Of a DNA stretch of 64,000 nt, positions 31,139 through 41,800 are shown piece by piece (within the stretch, counting starts at the first letter, position 1; each line of letters begins with the position of its first letter). Location: the NCBI GenBank assembly GCA_039704465.1, contig JASFAU010000013.1, positions 744,001 through 808,000 of the forward strand, in the 5' to 3' direction. This DNA comes from Plasmodiophora brassicae (Eukaryota; Endomyxa; Phytomyxea; Plasmodiophorida; Plasmodiophoridae). Made by a program: the position numbers and the translations under genes. Under the pieces are notes generated by a model, which saw nothing but the letters and a program-made list of their open reading frames with translations, did no database searches and was not told the DNA's origin.

Positions 31139-32373
31139 TGAACCTGGCCTGCCGCCTCCAGTATCCATCAACTGACATGCGCCTCGCTGATTCAGCGGAT
31201 TGCCAAGCGGCGTATTCGTAAAGCACTGGGTGGACGAGTTTGAGCGCTGACTTGCTCCATACTTTGTTTCGGCCCGGGCCCCATCCCCCCTTTGATCACC
31301 GATACACGGTGTGTTCCACAGACGAAGTTCCCTATGACAGATGATGCGATGGTATAGGGCGAACAATTCGAGACATAATCGTCCGCAGGCAATTTAGTCA
31401 CAGCTTTAATCACGAAACGGAGCTTGGGCTGCTGCCGTCCGACACGAAGGGCACTATGAGTCCGCATATGTGGCATTCCGCTTTGTGACATCCTGTGCGC
31501 AACAGCAGCCGTTGGCAGAATGTTGGACGCGGAATATGCGACTTGTTGCTCGGACCCCAAGGAACGACCCAGGCCTGACAGAGTACCCGAGCTGCTTCAC
31601 AGCAGCGTCGAGCAGGGTAATCCATCGGGGGACGCAATTCGGAAGCGTCAACGACTCGTGTTGCAGGTCCCATATGCATCCAATTAGCGTGGCCCGTATG
31701 GCATGGTCGATCCTTAGAACTTCGCGGCGCCGCGCTGTAAACAGAGAGGATTCAGTCGGGTCAAACAGGATTGCACGAATTCGTTACCTGTGCCGGTACA
31801 GAATCGGCATACCAGATGATCTTGCCGATGCCGGCATTCTGCGCCATTGACGTTACATGTCGATAGAACATTCATCCCGTCATCGGTCTGGCTGTACATA
31901 CAGTCAGCTGTCCAAGTTGTTTGCTGTTCCACTGGAGTACTGCAGCGCGCCCTCATAAACTCTGGGGCATGTGGTGTTCTCGCGTCGATCCAAGCATGAG
32001 GTGGGACCCCAATCGCCACCCTAGCTAGCTAGTGGTCCCCATTTGATTGGCGTTCGACGTGCCAGTTCACACGCCGGCGCGTTGCCTCGGTACCTTGACG
32101 GGCCTATGCACGCTGACCATCTCGACGTAGTACCCGACGGTCCTGCCGCGCCGATCGTGTGAAACATCTCTCGATGCTCCAGTCGCCCACGCCCATCGTG
32201 GTTCGACCGATGTAAGCGATGATCAACAGTGTTCAGCTTCTGTATCTCTGACACGTTAGAGCGCATCAGTGCTTGTCGACATCGTCATCGTAGCGTTGGG
32301 CGGGTTCCACTCGTGACCCGTTGCGGCAACCAAGTACCAACTCACAGCCATGCCAGGCTGGGATTTGTTGAGC
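31139..32373 (-). CDS. Possible Cys-containing unknown gene (low confidence)
   Basis: A minus-strand region with several open segments that read like protein: 32019-31714 (includes CRHRQDHLVCRFCTG), 31679-31410 and 31560-31192 (QPKLRFVIKAVTKLPADDYV). I could not join them with consistent introns and know no family. The alternative is non-coding sequence between the LRR gene and the small palindrome. The exact ends are unknown. Confidence 0.25.
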
Positions 32374-32750
32374 ACGTCGTCGACCGATGAACAGTGGTCC
32401 CATCGTATTCATTGCAGTTATCGTGGCGGCCGTCCTCGGCACAGGGACGTCGGTCTTTAATCGATACGCTGATCTTCGCCAGCGCGCCCAAGGCGAAGAG
32501 AGTCGAGCCCAGCAGGCGGATCGCCGAACCGACATCGCTGAACGTCGAGCCGCCATCGCGCAGCGTCAGGTGGAGCTGATCGAGTCGTATATGAGCAGAC
32601 CTCATTGAAGCAGGACATTGCCCTGTTCGTTCTATTTTAGCTTCAACTAGCTGACCGAGTTCCCAGTCACCCTTCGAATGAAGCTGTAGCAAACATGCCT
32701 GTGTTATTTACTCAACATCAAGCGGATGATTGCTAATGACTGCCAAAGAA
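32374..32750. repeat. Left arm of palindrome 2
   Basis: The reverse complement of this segment occurs at about 32890-33270 with roughly 93% identity by eye. An extra segment of about 90 bases (32755-32842) sits on the left side only. Confidence 0.88.
32387..32608 (+). CDS. Small one-helix membrane protein with coiled coil
   Basis: A 73-residue frame from ATG 32387. One membrane helix (GPIVFIAVIVAAVLGTG) is followed by a basic segment and a charged coiled coil (RRTDIAERRAAIAQRQVELI) ending ESYMSRPH. It lies inside palindrome 2 and has a mirror copy in the other arm with the same reading. Conservation of the frame between the arms suggests coding or recent duplication. It may be the last exon of a longer gene. 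The function is unknown. Confidence 0.5.
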   Translation: MNSGPIVFIAVIVAAVLGTGTSVFNRYADLRQRAQGEESRAQQADRRTDIAERRAAIAQRQVELIESYMSRPH

Positions 32751-32842
32751 CGCCAGTTAGTGGCAGCTTGCATCTGCTCGCCATACCGGGTTAATCCCTT
32801 ATGCACCGTGCATTGCACACGATGTCCGAGCCGAACAGGTAT

Positions 32843-32886
32843 CGGTGATGGAGGGTCGCCCCATGGAGGGCGACCGTCCATCACCG
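32843..32886. repeat. Hairpin at the centre of palindrome 2
   Basis: Stem CGGTGATGGAGGGTCGCCC (32843-32861) pairs with 32868-32886 with one mismatch and a 6-base loop. It sits at the symmetry centre of the two arms. Confidence 0.9.
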
Positions 32887-32889
32887 CGT

Positions 32890-33270
32890 TCTTTGACAGT
32901 CATTAGCAATCATCCGCTTGACGTTGAGTAACACACGCATGTTTGCTACAGGTTCATTCGAAGGCCTACTCGGTCAGCTAGTTGAAGCTAAAATAGAACG
33001 AACAGGGCAATGTCCTGCTTCAATGAGGCCTGCTCATATACGACTCGATCAGCTCCACCTGACGCTGCGCGATGGCGGCTCGACGTTCGGCGATGTCGGC
33101 TCGGCGATCCGCCTGCTGGGCTCGACGCTCTTCGCCTTGGGCGCGCTGGCGACGATCAGCGTATCGATTAAAGGCCGACGCCCCTGTGCCGAGGACGGCC
33201 GCCACGATAACTGCAATGAATACGATGAGAACACTGTTCGTCGGTCGATGACGTCTATGCACGGGATTAT
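32890..33270. repeat. Right arm of palindrome 2
   Basis: Inverted copy of 32374-32750, ending near the position that matches the start codon of the small membrane protein. Confidence 0.88.
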
Positions 33271-33313
33271 TGTTTACCTGCGGCGAACGTGATCCACGCC
33301 GTGGTACAACCAC
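33020..33313 (-). pseudogene. Mirror copy of the small membrane protein, start codon lost
   Basis: On the minus strand it encodes the same helix (VLIVFIAVIVAAVLGTG) and coiled coil (RRADIAERRAAIAQRQVELI). The codon matching ATG of the left copy is ACG here. The frame is open upstream, so it could instead be used as an internal exon. Confidence 0.5.
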
Positions 33314-34719
33314 GCCCCGCGTAGTTTCTTAAGCAGCTGACAATCGGCGATCAACCCCGCCACGACGCTCACCCATGTGGGATATGATACAACATCGGCA
33401 TGGGTCACCTTCGCCGCAGGTGCCGACGATAGGAATGGCGGTGGACACCGCATGTGAGGCGGCGCCCACTGCCAGTTGACGGGCAACCAAGAGACAAAAG
33501 GGGGGCCTGATTTCACGGCAGTTGTCTCCATGGCGGCCTGGGGTCTAATACGGAGTTGTCCGTATAATTCGACGGCGTCGCAGCTGGCAAGGGCATATGG
33601 CTGGGTGGGCGACTTGTCGGCGTTGGTCGCCAGTTGACAGTTGTTCAGGAAACAGAGCAGGGGCCGGAATTGCGCAATTGGCATCTCCACGACAACCTGG
33701 GCGCAGAAGAAAATGAACGAAATCAATAAAAAGCGGTGTCAACCGACACCCTCGTCAAATGATTGGTGCCGCTATGGCCAAACGGTGGAACGTCGGTTGT
33801 TTCAGCTGTTCTGGGGACCCACTGGTTTGGTGTCCTCGATTCTGTCGCACTCGCGTCACCGACTCTTGATCCGGCCAGGTTCTGACTCGCTCGATCGTAT
33901 GATGGTTCAGTGAGTGTACTCGGCCTGCGACCAGGACGAACGCTGAAAGAGATCCGAGAGCATCTCCCTTTGTTACATTCAGCGGCGATTGTCGCGCGCG
34001 TACAGTGCAACAGCGATAGGTGCGTCCTCGTGCTCGATGCCTTATTGTTCCGACGTGATTGCCACCTGGAAGCCCTACCCGCAGTCAGGCATTCATGTTC
34101 CCGTACTGCAACTGCTCTGGATGACGTCCGGCGTTGTCATCGTCACACGATTCAACGAGGCCCTGATACCCAACGCGACGACCGGCGATTGACAGCCAGT
34201 TCGTGAATGCCTGCGGCAGCGGTCGCGGCCGTTACCGTACGGGATGTGGAGCTGACTCGATTTCTACATGTCCGATAGACAATCTGGCGACGTCGCCAGA
34301 GTCGTCAAGGCGCACGATGCCGATGCCCTCATTGTGATGCGTCATCCATTCGTCAGCACGCTGGCGACGTTCTCCTCCAACAGCACTGGTAAACGGTGGA
34401 TGCCATGAGAGTTTGCCTTCGCATTGTTTCCGTCTGTGCCGAGAAATCAGTGGAACGACTACATACGTAGCGACTTCACGGAAGAATCTCACGAAGCCTT
34501 CGGTGGGCTCCTGTTGGACCTGCTGAATCCAGTCGACACGTGAAGCGCGGCAAAGTGGCCGCCTGATTTCTTCCCTCCGGCAGCGATCGGACATACAGTT
34601 GGCGTGATGAGAGGGCATCACACCCATGGCCAATATCGAACGCGACGGACCTGTAGCGGTTCGAGGAACGCCAGGGCGCCACCGAGGAATATATTGTATT
34701 CGGAGCGCGCCTACGTCTC
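33271..34719. other. Region without a confident gene
   Basis: Mixed GC. Two readings look protein-like but stand alone: minus 33726-33274 (hydrophobic start MISFIFFCAQVVVEM, several Cys) and plus 34048-34192 (YPQSGIHVPVLQLLWMTSG). I found no splice-consistent gene. The stretch 34232-34719 is downstream of receptor B and shows nothing clear. Confidence 0.35.
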
Positions 34720-37317
34720 TTACTTGGTCTCGCTGGACTTGAGCGGCTTCGAGTCTGCGGAAGCTGGTGCGATCGAGCCAGACAACGGGCTGATGAACTT
34801 CGGATAGCTGGGCCCCTGACGCCTGGTCTTGTCGTGCGCCGACCCGTCCATGATGGCCGAGATCTTTGGGACGAACAGGATCACCAGGGTTGCCGAGGAA
34901 GAGAACAGGATGGACATGTTCGCCAGGACGAACGATGACGACGGTTGATCGGCGTTGATGAACCTCAAGATCGGGACGACGATAACGGCTATCAGGCTGC
35001 ACGTGAAGATGGACAGCCCGATCTGCCTGGAGTCGTTCAGCGCCGGGATCTCCACGTTCCTCGTCTGGTAGGCGAACGCGGCCGCCAGCACGATGATCGC
35101 CCCCTTGTAGAGGTAGATGACGGCCAGGTACGTGTTGATGTTCGCCGACGAACACTCGATCGTGTACGGCCGCACAATCGAATCCGACTCGTCGTACGAC
35201 GGCAACTGGACGACGCCCGCCTGCAGCGGATCTGTGCCCAGCCAGGCCGACAGGATCACAATGTCCACAATCAGCAGCAGGATCACGGATCGGACCAGCA
35301 CCGACGTCCTGATCGCGACCGACTGTCGGCATGCAACCGGTGAGCGCGCCCTCGATCGGTCACGACACGCAGCAGCAGACGATGGGCGCGTACCTTCATC
35401 TCCTTGCTGGCCGAGAAGATCATGCTGACGCGGTAGGTCTTCGCGGCCAGGCCGCCAAACGCCATGGTGAACCCGACGCAGAGCACAGCGATACGGGACG
35501 AACAGAACCGGGCGATCTGGGCGGTGTCGTCCGTGCTCTCCTGCGCCGCCGACAACACAATGTAGACGAACGACAGGATGGTGCCCAGGATGATGCCGTT
35601 GTTGATTGCGGGCGACGACATCTTGATGAAGGTCACGCCGCGGTTGTAGATGTTGAACACGAGGAAGACGGTCGCCACGATGATCCCCAGGGACGCGAGC
35701 GCAGTGAGCGCGACGACGACACCGGTGGATGCGGCCAGGCGCGTCGACAGGATCTGTGGGAACTCGACAGGGGGCGTCCTGCGCCCGTCCGCCCATTGCA
35801 CAGGGGTGGGCGAATCCTGCCAGGATTGCGCGGTCACGCCCAGCGTTGCCACGTTTGTCCAACCGCAAGGTGTCGTGTAGGGATCGGCGTTAATGGGACG
35901 GTGGCACTGCCAGACCGCGTACGTTCCAAGACGGTTCCCGATACTGTTCAACTGAATGGACCCAGTGGTGCCCATCATCGTCGTCGAACGAATCGCCTTC
36001 AGGACCGACGTCTGGTTCCATGCGAGGCCCGCCTGACGCATGCTGTGTAGGACGGTGAACCCCTAACGAGACCAGCACATCAGGACGCTGTCATCTCATG
36101 CCCCGACCCAACTTACGAAAACGACCGCATCGTAGACGTTGAGCTGGCCGTCGACAGGCGACTGAACAGATTCGCTTCCATGAGCACGGACCAGCAATGT
36201 TGCAACTGAAGCGTACCGCGAGGCGAAACGTATTGTTCGGGTTGGCCGCGTACAGCTGTCCCCAGGACTTCATCACGTCTATAGCCTGAGGCAAGGACGC
36301 GTTCTGGTACGGCCAGATATGGAACAGGTTCGCGGGTAGGCCAGCTGTCACATATAACGGAAGCTGAAGAAGCGCTCGTTATCGGTATCGTTGGTAACCA
36401 CGACCTGAAGCATACCTGTGTTCCAGCCAACCAGACGTACTTGCTAGAATCCAGGCCGGCGGCACGAACTGCGTCAAAGAACAAGCGCTCGTCGGCGAAA
36501 CTAATGGGTGCAACAACGATGCGCACGTTGCTGTCCTTGATGCGTTGCATCGTGTCCTGGATCGTGTTCAACTGAACGATCAGCGCGAACAGAATCGAGA
36601 TCCCGGCCGCCTTGCATTGCTCGACGATAACCTGCGTCATCGAGACGCTCTGCGCGTCCGACGAGTAGACCATGACGACCGTGTTCCAGCCGAAATGCTG
36701 CACGATATGCACGATGGCCGTCGCGGCCAGGCTGTCGTCGCTGATCATTCTCGACACGGTCCTGTACAGAACCTACGCGGGTCCAGTGTACACACCCGGT
36801 GCTGCACGAGAACGGCACGTGTACAACGTACCTTATCGTTGAGCGTGGTCGAGCTGGAGACGGGAGCAATCATGGGCAGACCGATGAAGCTGGCCATCTG
36901 GCCCATGCCGGAGGTGGCTTCACTGGAGAACATCGGGCCGATGACCATGGGGACCCGCGCAGTCAACATCGAGGCGTTCGTGAACGCGGTGCAGACCAGT
37001 CCGTTCATGGCGCCGACCGGGGTGCCCCGTGAGCTCTGCCAGCGAACGCGTTTCAGCGTGCCGGGCAGTATCGTCCCATCGGCGTTGACGTGGTCGACGG
37101 CGAGCTGGACGGCGATCTGGTTCGCGTTGACGTCGAACGGGATGACGACGGCCAACTCGACAACGGGGGCCGTCGAGCTGGCGTTCGCGCACGGGTACGT
37201 CTGGCAGCACGACCTGCCGAGATACGCGCACGGGTCCGCATCGCACGACGCCTGCCCCAGGGCGCCCCTACAGCACCCGGCAGCGACGAGGCTCACGAGA
37301 AGCGCGTGCAACAACAT
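34720..37317 (-). CDS. GABA-B receptor-like class C GPCR, copy B
   Basis: A paralogue of receptor A in the same orientation and exon layout. From ATG 37317 it has a signal peptide (MLLHALLVSLVAAGCC), a Cys-rich start (CDADPCAYLGRSCC), an ANF-receptor domain (VVELAVVIPFDV, ARVPMVIGPMF, VHIVQHFGWNTVVMVYSSDA), a WNQTSVLKAIRSTTMMGTTG block, and seven membrane helices (STGVVVALTALASLG, NNGIILGTILSFVYIVLSAA, CVGFTMAFGGLAAKTYRV, VRSVILLLIVDIVILSAW, ALNDSRQIGLSIFTCSLIAV, VLANMSILFSSSATLVILF). It ends in a short Ser/Lys tail. The 7TM half is nearly identical to copy A, while the ligand domain differs more. Several introns of 50-80 bases interrupt the N-terminal half. It is intact as far as can be seen. 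Confidence 0.88.
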
Positions 37318-37456
37318 TCCCAAATGAGGTGGCCTCGTGGTTTTGGTGTTGTCACGCGCCGCGCCCGGAACAGGTGCCCCCGATTCCAAGTCCGGATGGC
37401 CCGCCGGGCCCCACCGAAAGTCCCAGACCACCCGAGGCTCGGGTCCTTTTGCGCCA

Positions 37457-37470
37457 GTTAATATAAATAG
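37457..37470 (-). promoter_or_regulatory. TATA-like element upstream of receptor B
   Basis: Read on the minus strand, TATTTATATTAA lies about 145 bases upstream of the receptor B start codon, in otherwise GC-rich sequence. It is the clearest TATA-like element near a gene start that I noticed in the window. Confidence 0.35.
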
Positions 37471-38399
37471 CTCTCGTGTAGGTACGGGCGCTGTCAAGAC
37501 AACCAAATCGGGGGGCAGACCCACCAAGCGTCGTCGGCCTGCATGCGGCACAGTCAGTTGGACACGCTGAACATGCAGTTGAAACAGAAACGACGTGTGA
37601 CGAGAACGCCAACGTCAGCGCGACGCGTCAGCCGCGGTAGACACACCCTTCTGGGATGTTCATCGAACGCCCCCGCATCGTGTTTCTTGGCATCATCCGT
37701 CTCGAACGCCGTTGAGTCGGACGGGACAGACGGCAACTTCGCCTCAGTATCGGTGATCCGGACCGAGACGATGCCTCGAGTGCTCCATCGTCTCTAGTCC
37801 ATCGCCTGGAACGCCTCGAGGCACAATAACCCGAGATCTACCTAGGGCGGGCGGGCTCAGCAGCGCGAGATCCTCTGTGCTCTGGCTGCAACTCGCTCAG
37901 CTCAGGAGCGCGCGTGTGCGTACTGGTAAGTGGTAACATGGCTACGTTACCGGCAGTGGTTTGGCAGGATGACAGCAATACACCGTCCGCGGGCACCGCC
38001 GACCTCAGTCGGCTAGTCCGTGTTCTGGAGACAATCGTCGTCAGCCACATGTCGCGTCGTGCGTCTCCTAACAAGCATCGCAAGCGAGCGGGTCGCGTCC
38101 GGTCGCACGCCGCTGGACGACCTCTTGGACGGATGCATTCTGGGACGGCCTCGGTGGCACCGGCTCTGGCGCAACGTCCAAGAGTCGTCCAGTGGCGTGC
38201 GGGCCTGAGCCGCATAGCGATGGCATGCGAGACGAAGGCGAAAACCCTGGATCAAAGTGCAAACCGGCAGTGGACGACGGCGATGCCTTCAAACAGTCAC
38301 ACGTGCGACGCGTGGCCAGCCTTACGCTATACGGGCTGCGGTTCACGAGACGAAATTGGTGGCCGTCATTCTTGTGCCCGTCCGCATTTTCAATGACAT
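37471..38399. other. Ambiguous region, possible small gene
   Basis: Competing frames on both strands. On plus, ATG 37938 opens MATLPAVVWQDDSNTPSAG...LSRLVRVLETIVVSH, with a further segment TPLDDLLDGCILGRPRWHRL near 38110-38205 in another frame; this could be a two-exon gene. On minus, 38346-38068 is open. There is no known domain. I do not call a gene. Confidence 0.3.
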
Positions 38400-38700
38400 G
38401 TAATGGGAGCGCACGACGTTAATTCGTCAGCATCGGCGGGTGGCAGACGGACGGAGACATCAACTTACTTGATCGTTCGCATTCATAAACTGGATGAGCT
38501 GCTCCAACAGCCAACGGTCGATTGTGTCCACGATCGTCCGTGTGGTTATGGCCTTTTGAATAAAACGGGAGTGAATGGCGGCATGCCCGTTCTTCACAGG
38601 GTTCGCAGTGCCGTCGTTTAACTGGAACCAAAACGCTTCGCCAAGGCCAATGAATCCGGCCAAGATGGCAATCAACGAATTGATCATCGGTATGGACTGG
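38400..38700 (-). CDS. Possible unknown protein segment
   Basis: A minus-strand reading from about 38695: MINSLIAILAGFIGLGEAFW, then a hydrophilic helix (TIVDTIDRWLLEQLIQFMNA), ending at a GTAAGT donor near 38467. It looks like a first exon with a hydrophobic N-terminus. No downstream exon could be linked with confidence. The family is unknown. Confidence 0.35.
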
Positions 38701-38827
38701 TGCAGGTAGTTACGCGGACAGAAGACTGATGAGACTCGACGCGACGGTCTCACCGAGTCGTACGCGATTTGTGTATTCAGGCGCCATCGCCCCAGCCGGC
38801 GACTCCGCCTTGCGGTCGTGCAGCGTA

Positions 38828-41800
38828 TCACTGGGGTTTGCGCTGCAGAACAGGTTCGAGGATATCGTAGATGTCGGGCCAGGTGCTGGGCGGCTCCGTC
38901 CGGACCCGGTTGCTATAGTCGGCGTGGCCCATGGAATTCTCTGTGTCCACTTCGAGGGCGGCGATCTCGTGTTTTTCCCATTCGCGCTCCACTTCCAGGT
39001 CGGACACGGTCGCCTCCAGGCGGTCCACGGCAATCCGCATCGTAACGTGGACGAACGTTCGCCAGCGTGAAAGTGCGCGACGGTATGTGCGGACCTTCGC
39101 GGTCGTCACCGCCTTGCGAAGCGCCGTCTGTCGCTGCCAGACACGGCGCCATGCATGGACATACCGCACTAGACGACGAAGGCGCCAGAGCTTCAGCGGC
39201 AACAAAGTCTGCTCGGTCCGGAGCGTGTCTTTGTGCTTCTGCAGCGTTTCTGCCAGCGCGGCGTCCTTCTCGGCTAGGTGCTGTGCTAGGCGTTGGTGGG
39301 CGTCCTTTGTCAATGACGCCTCCTGTTCTTCGAGAGCCTTCTTCAGCTGCGAGTTCGCCAGAGCAAGCCTGGATAGGAGGCCGTTGCGTTCGCTCTGCAG
39401 ACGGCCGGTTCGCGATTGCAGGTCGTCGAGTTTGGATTGCAGACGCGCGTTGTTCGATTTGACGACATCGATGGCAGCAGTTGATGATGAAATCTCAGCC
39501 TCAAGGTCGTCCTTAGCCTGCAGCAGCGCCGACTTCTCTTTCGACAGCGACACGATCCGGGCCAAGACGAAGCAGTACCTCCACTTCGACAGCGACACGC
39601 GAACAAGCAGCGCCATGACATTGCGACGCCATCGCCGCACCAGCAGGAATGGTGGTTCCTGGGGCGTGGGTATCTGCAATGGACCAACTTGTACCGGCTT
39701 CGCCGGCAGACGCACCCATCTCGATAACGCCCAGCGCGTCTGACGCATCGAGTTAGACGGCGCCATCGCAGGACATGTTGGGAAATACCTGAGCATGAAA
39801 GCTCTGGTGGCAACAACGTTGCACGACTTTGTACAGTTGCCGACATCGCTGCACAGTTTGGCGCCATGCCAGGAAGGCATCTGTTACAAGCGCCCGCATC
39901 CAGTTTCGCCGCCTGTCAGCAACCCAGCGCTCTGATCACACAGTCGATCAGGCTGTAAACTCGCGAAACGTGCGATCGATCGTACCTCGGCGAATGGCAA
40001 CCGCAATCGAGTATCGCCACTTGTGCACCACCCTTCGAAGACTGGCGTTCGTCAGCAGGCCGGCCAACCTCTGCAACCCTCGCCGGACGCGGTTCCGTTG
40101 AATGCACCGGTTCCGCCAGCCTTTCCACACGAGTCACTAGCCTTGTTCGTCCGAACCCGGCACATAGCTTACAGACGAGCGCGCGACGTGCTAGATGACG
40201 ACAAGAACGGTGAGCAGCCATAGAAGTGGCGACCTTGTCGGCAATATGCGAGGCGTTCGACGCTGACCGCCAACGTAACATGGCTCGCCGACACGCCAAA
40301 CGATCGCCGATATACAGAACATGACGGAGTCGTTCACGACGTCGTTGACAATCAAGTCTAAGCGTTCGCCACACTTGCAATGTCTTTCGCCGTCTAGCAC
40401 GACTTCGGCGGATCCGTTCTCGTTCTGCAACTCTCGCGCGTTCGGCAACCGCTTTCCAAGCATTGAATTGACGGGCCTGCGGCAGAACGGGTTACGGCAC
40501 GTTTCGGCAACATGAAACAATCGTAATAGGGCACCAGTCGGGTTCTTGCTAGCAACAAGGACATGTTCCGCGCGCGGAGACGTCGCTCCTGGAGATGCTG
40601 TCGCCATTGCAGGAACGCATGGGCGGCACGCAGCACGTCATTGACCTGCTGGGCGGACTGGGTCGCCAGCGCGTTCAACCGTAGAGCTCTGAACATTGTC
40701 CATGTCATACTTATATCGTCACAGTTGTTCTCAGCGGGACGTACTGGAAGGCCGATCGAATCGATATAGCCATTGATCGATTTGCACACGACGCTAGAGT
40801 GCGACGAAGGTGTCCACGGCTGTGTACTGCACGTCGCCAAGCGTTCCAGGACTTGAAGCGTACCCGTTCCTGTCCATTACCGGTTCAGATTCATCTCACT
40901 TTGCACTTCGCAGTACCTACTGTTCTTTGGCATTGTGGACGTGCCGCCATGTCGTGCATGTGCCGGTCGTGGGCGATATACCATCTCCATTGCGACCACG
41001 CCCGTTCCATCACCCAGAGTCCGCATCGTCTCAGGCAGGACTTGACAGCGTTTCTAGAAGGGATCTCCAAACGTCAGTTGCGCCAATCATCATGTTCAAG
41101 CCATAAGAAATAACCGTCTTGTCGAGTGGAAGCCAGCCCGGTTCACCCACTGGCGATACGCGCGACGAATGATACTACGGCGCCGTCTCAACCGGCACAG
41201 ACGTGCCTGCCGGGCTCGTAAGACGACCTTTTTCAACCCACGAAGAACGTTGCATTTCAGAGCGAGCTTGTCGTGTTGCTCTGGGGTGTTTGATTACGTT
41301 CCAAATCGGACGGGAATTGTTAAAGCCAACCTCGGTTCTTGATGAGAACTCGTAGAGCATGCTCTCGGTGCCGTTCGTAGCCTATGAACACTTTCCATCG
41401 TCGGATGGAGCTCGCGGCCAATCTGAACCGTTAGACGGTCTATTCAATGGACCGATCATGTCTCTGGTACCTTCTTCTGCCGCACACTGCCAGACATCGG
41501 CACACGCGCTCGGCAGCCGCCCGCTTTTGTCCACGGGCACGTTCGCGATGATCGTACAAGGCTGCGATAACGAATTTCGCCGCCCGCCTGAATCCTTAAA
41601 TTGAGACCCATCACGAGGGTTCACAGGGAAGCGCCAACCAATAATGGAACGCGGATGAGACGGATCGCTTCGTCAGCGCTCTCCAGGCTACAGTTACTGC
41701 CCGACGTAGCTTCGTGGTGCGACGGGCATGTGCCCGCCATGCCTGCAGAAATAATGTCAGCGACCAAGACGACAACAACGAGGGCCAGTTACAAGCATAG

